8,274 nt of DNA, from positions 1-8,274 of the forward strand of contig QIKU01000032.1 in assembly GCA_003232015.1 (NCBI GenBank). Reading direction: 5' to 3'. The notes beneath the pieces were generated by a model. It did no database searches. It was not told the DNA's origin and saw only the letters and a program-made list of their open reading frames with translations. Each line of letters starts with the position of its first letter. Position 1 is the stretch's first letter. Origin of the DNA: Gammaproteobacteria bacterium (lineage in GTDB: Bacteria; Pseudomonadota; Gammaproteobacteria; UBA6429). Of this stretch, positions 7,939 to 8,274 are shown in pieces. The translations under genes and the position numbers were made by a program.

Positions 7939-8274
7939 CTAACCCATTTGTGAAACTTTCAATAAACGAGCCAGATCTTTTGCGATATCCGCTGCTTTTG
8001 CTTCCAGCTCATAATACATCATCAGGTTACCAATCGGGTCAACGATATAAATTCGATTTGATTTTCCCGGCTTTATTTTGTCAGCCAGTTTAAACTGTTC
8101 AGTCAGATTAACTAATTGCTGCTCTGTTCCTGTTACAATATCCATGTCGGGATGATAAGCTTTTACTTCTCGCATAAATTTATCAGATTGCTTATCTAAC
8201 ATAACATAGAGCCGATTAACTCGGGTAAATTCGCCACCTTGTGCAAGCCTTGTTTGGCGCATAACCACCAACTG
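7939..8274 (-). CDS. SCO-like thioredoxin-fold protein of the cytochrome oxidase locus (5' end cut off)
   Basis: The frame stays open to the right edge, so the TTG and ATG codons near 8271 and 8262 are probably internal. About 111 C-terminal residues are visible. They begin with QLVVMRQTRLAQGG and contain a strand-like RLYVMLD segment. The signature IYIVDPIGNLMMYYE follows, and the protein ends in AKDLARLLKVSQMG. This is the second half of a SCO1/SenC-like thioredoxin fold and resembles the small proteins encoded between SURF1 and ctaA in Pseudomonas-type oxidase loci. True SCO proteins carry a copper-binding histidine shortly before the LVDPxG strand. Here that stretch reads KPGKSNR and lacks it. 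The N-terminal membrane anchor and any CxxxC motif would lie outside the window. A role in cytochrome oxidase assembly is inferred from the fold and the neighbours, and copper binding is doubtful. Confidence 0.8.
   Translation of the reverse strand, partial: QLVVMRQTRLAQGGEFTRVNRLYVMLDKQSDKFMREVKAYHPDMDIVTGTEQQLVNLTEQFKLADKIKPGKSNRIYIVDPIGNLMMYYELEAKAADIAKDLARLLKVSQMG

Noticed and set aside
8260..8271. TTG or ATG as the start of the SCO-like gene
   Set aside because: The frame is open to the edge and the visible part is only the second half of a thioredoxin fold, so the start is probably beyond the window.

Overview
The window is almost entirely coding and holds the inner parts of two unrelated operons that point at each other. 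It suggests a moderately A+T-rich, aerobically respiring gammaproteobacterium. The reasons are the gene order DUF58 / DUF4381 / BatA / BatB-TPR / BatD, the sequence style of those proteins, and a heme A synthase / heme O synthase pair, which implies an aa3-type cytochrome c oxidase. I cannot name the genus from this sequence alone.

Left operon, plus strand (1-5998). A DUF58 protein, cut by the left edge, is followed by a DUF4381 membrane protein, BatA, BatB with a fused TPR tail, and BatD. The genes are tightly packed: a 4-base TTGA overlap, a 4-base gap, a 4-base ATGA overlap and a 9-base gap. This implies one transcript and coupled translation. In such operons a MoxR-type AAA+ ATPase gene normally precedes DUF58, so one is expected just left of the window. 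Positive-inside reasoning puts both metal-binding VWA domains, the TPR tail and the large BatD domain in the periplasm. The DUF4381 tail and the cysteine-bearing BatD tail would lie in the cytoplasm beside the MoxR/DUF58 partners. The system is linked to envelope stress and aerotolerance, but its molecular job is unsettled.

Right operon, minus strand (8274-5988). Reading leftwards, a thioredoxin-fold SCO-like protein (N-terminus beyond the right edge) is followed by ctaA (heme A synthase) and cyoE/ctaB (heme O synthase). CyoE farnesylates heme B to heme O, and CtaA oxidises heme O to heme A for the terminal oxidase. SURF1 and the oxidase subunits are expected further right.

The two operons converge with an 11-base overlap of the batD and cyoE 3' ends, and no terminator hairpin is visible there. 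I found no RNA genes, mobile elements, CRISPR arrays or convincing promoters. No gene-free stretch exceeds about 35 bases. Nothing here amounts to a wholly new system. The most notable points are the convergent overlap, the cysteine-bearing BatD tail, the SCO-like protein without the metal-binding histidine, and the motif variants in CyoE.
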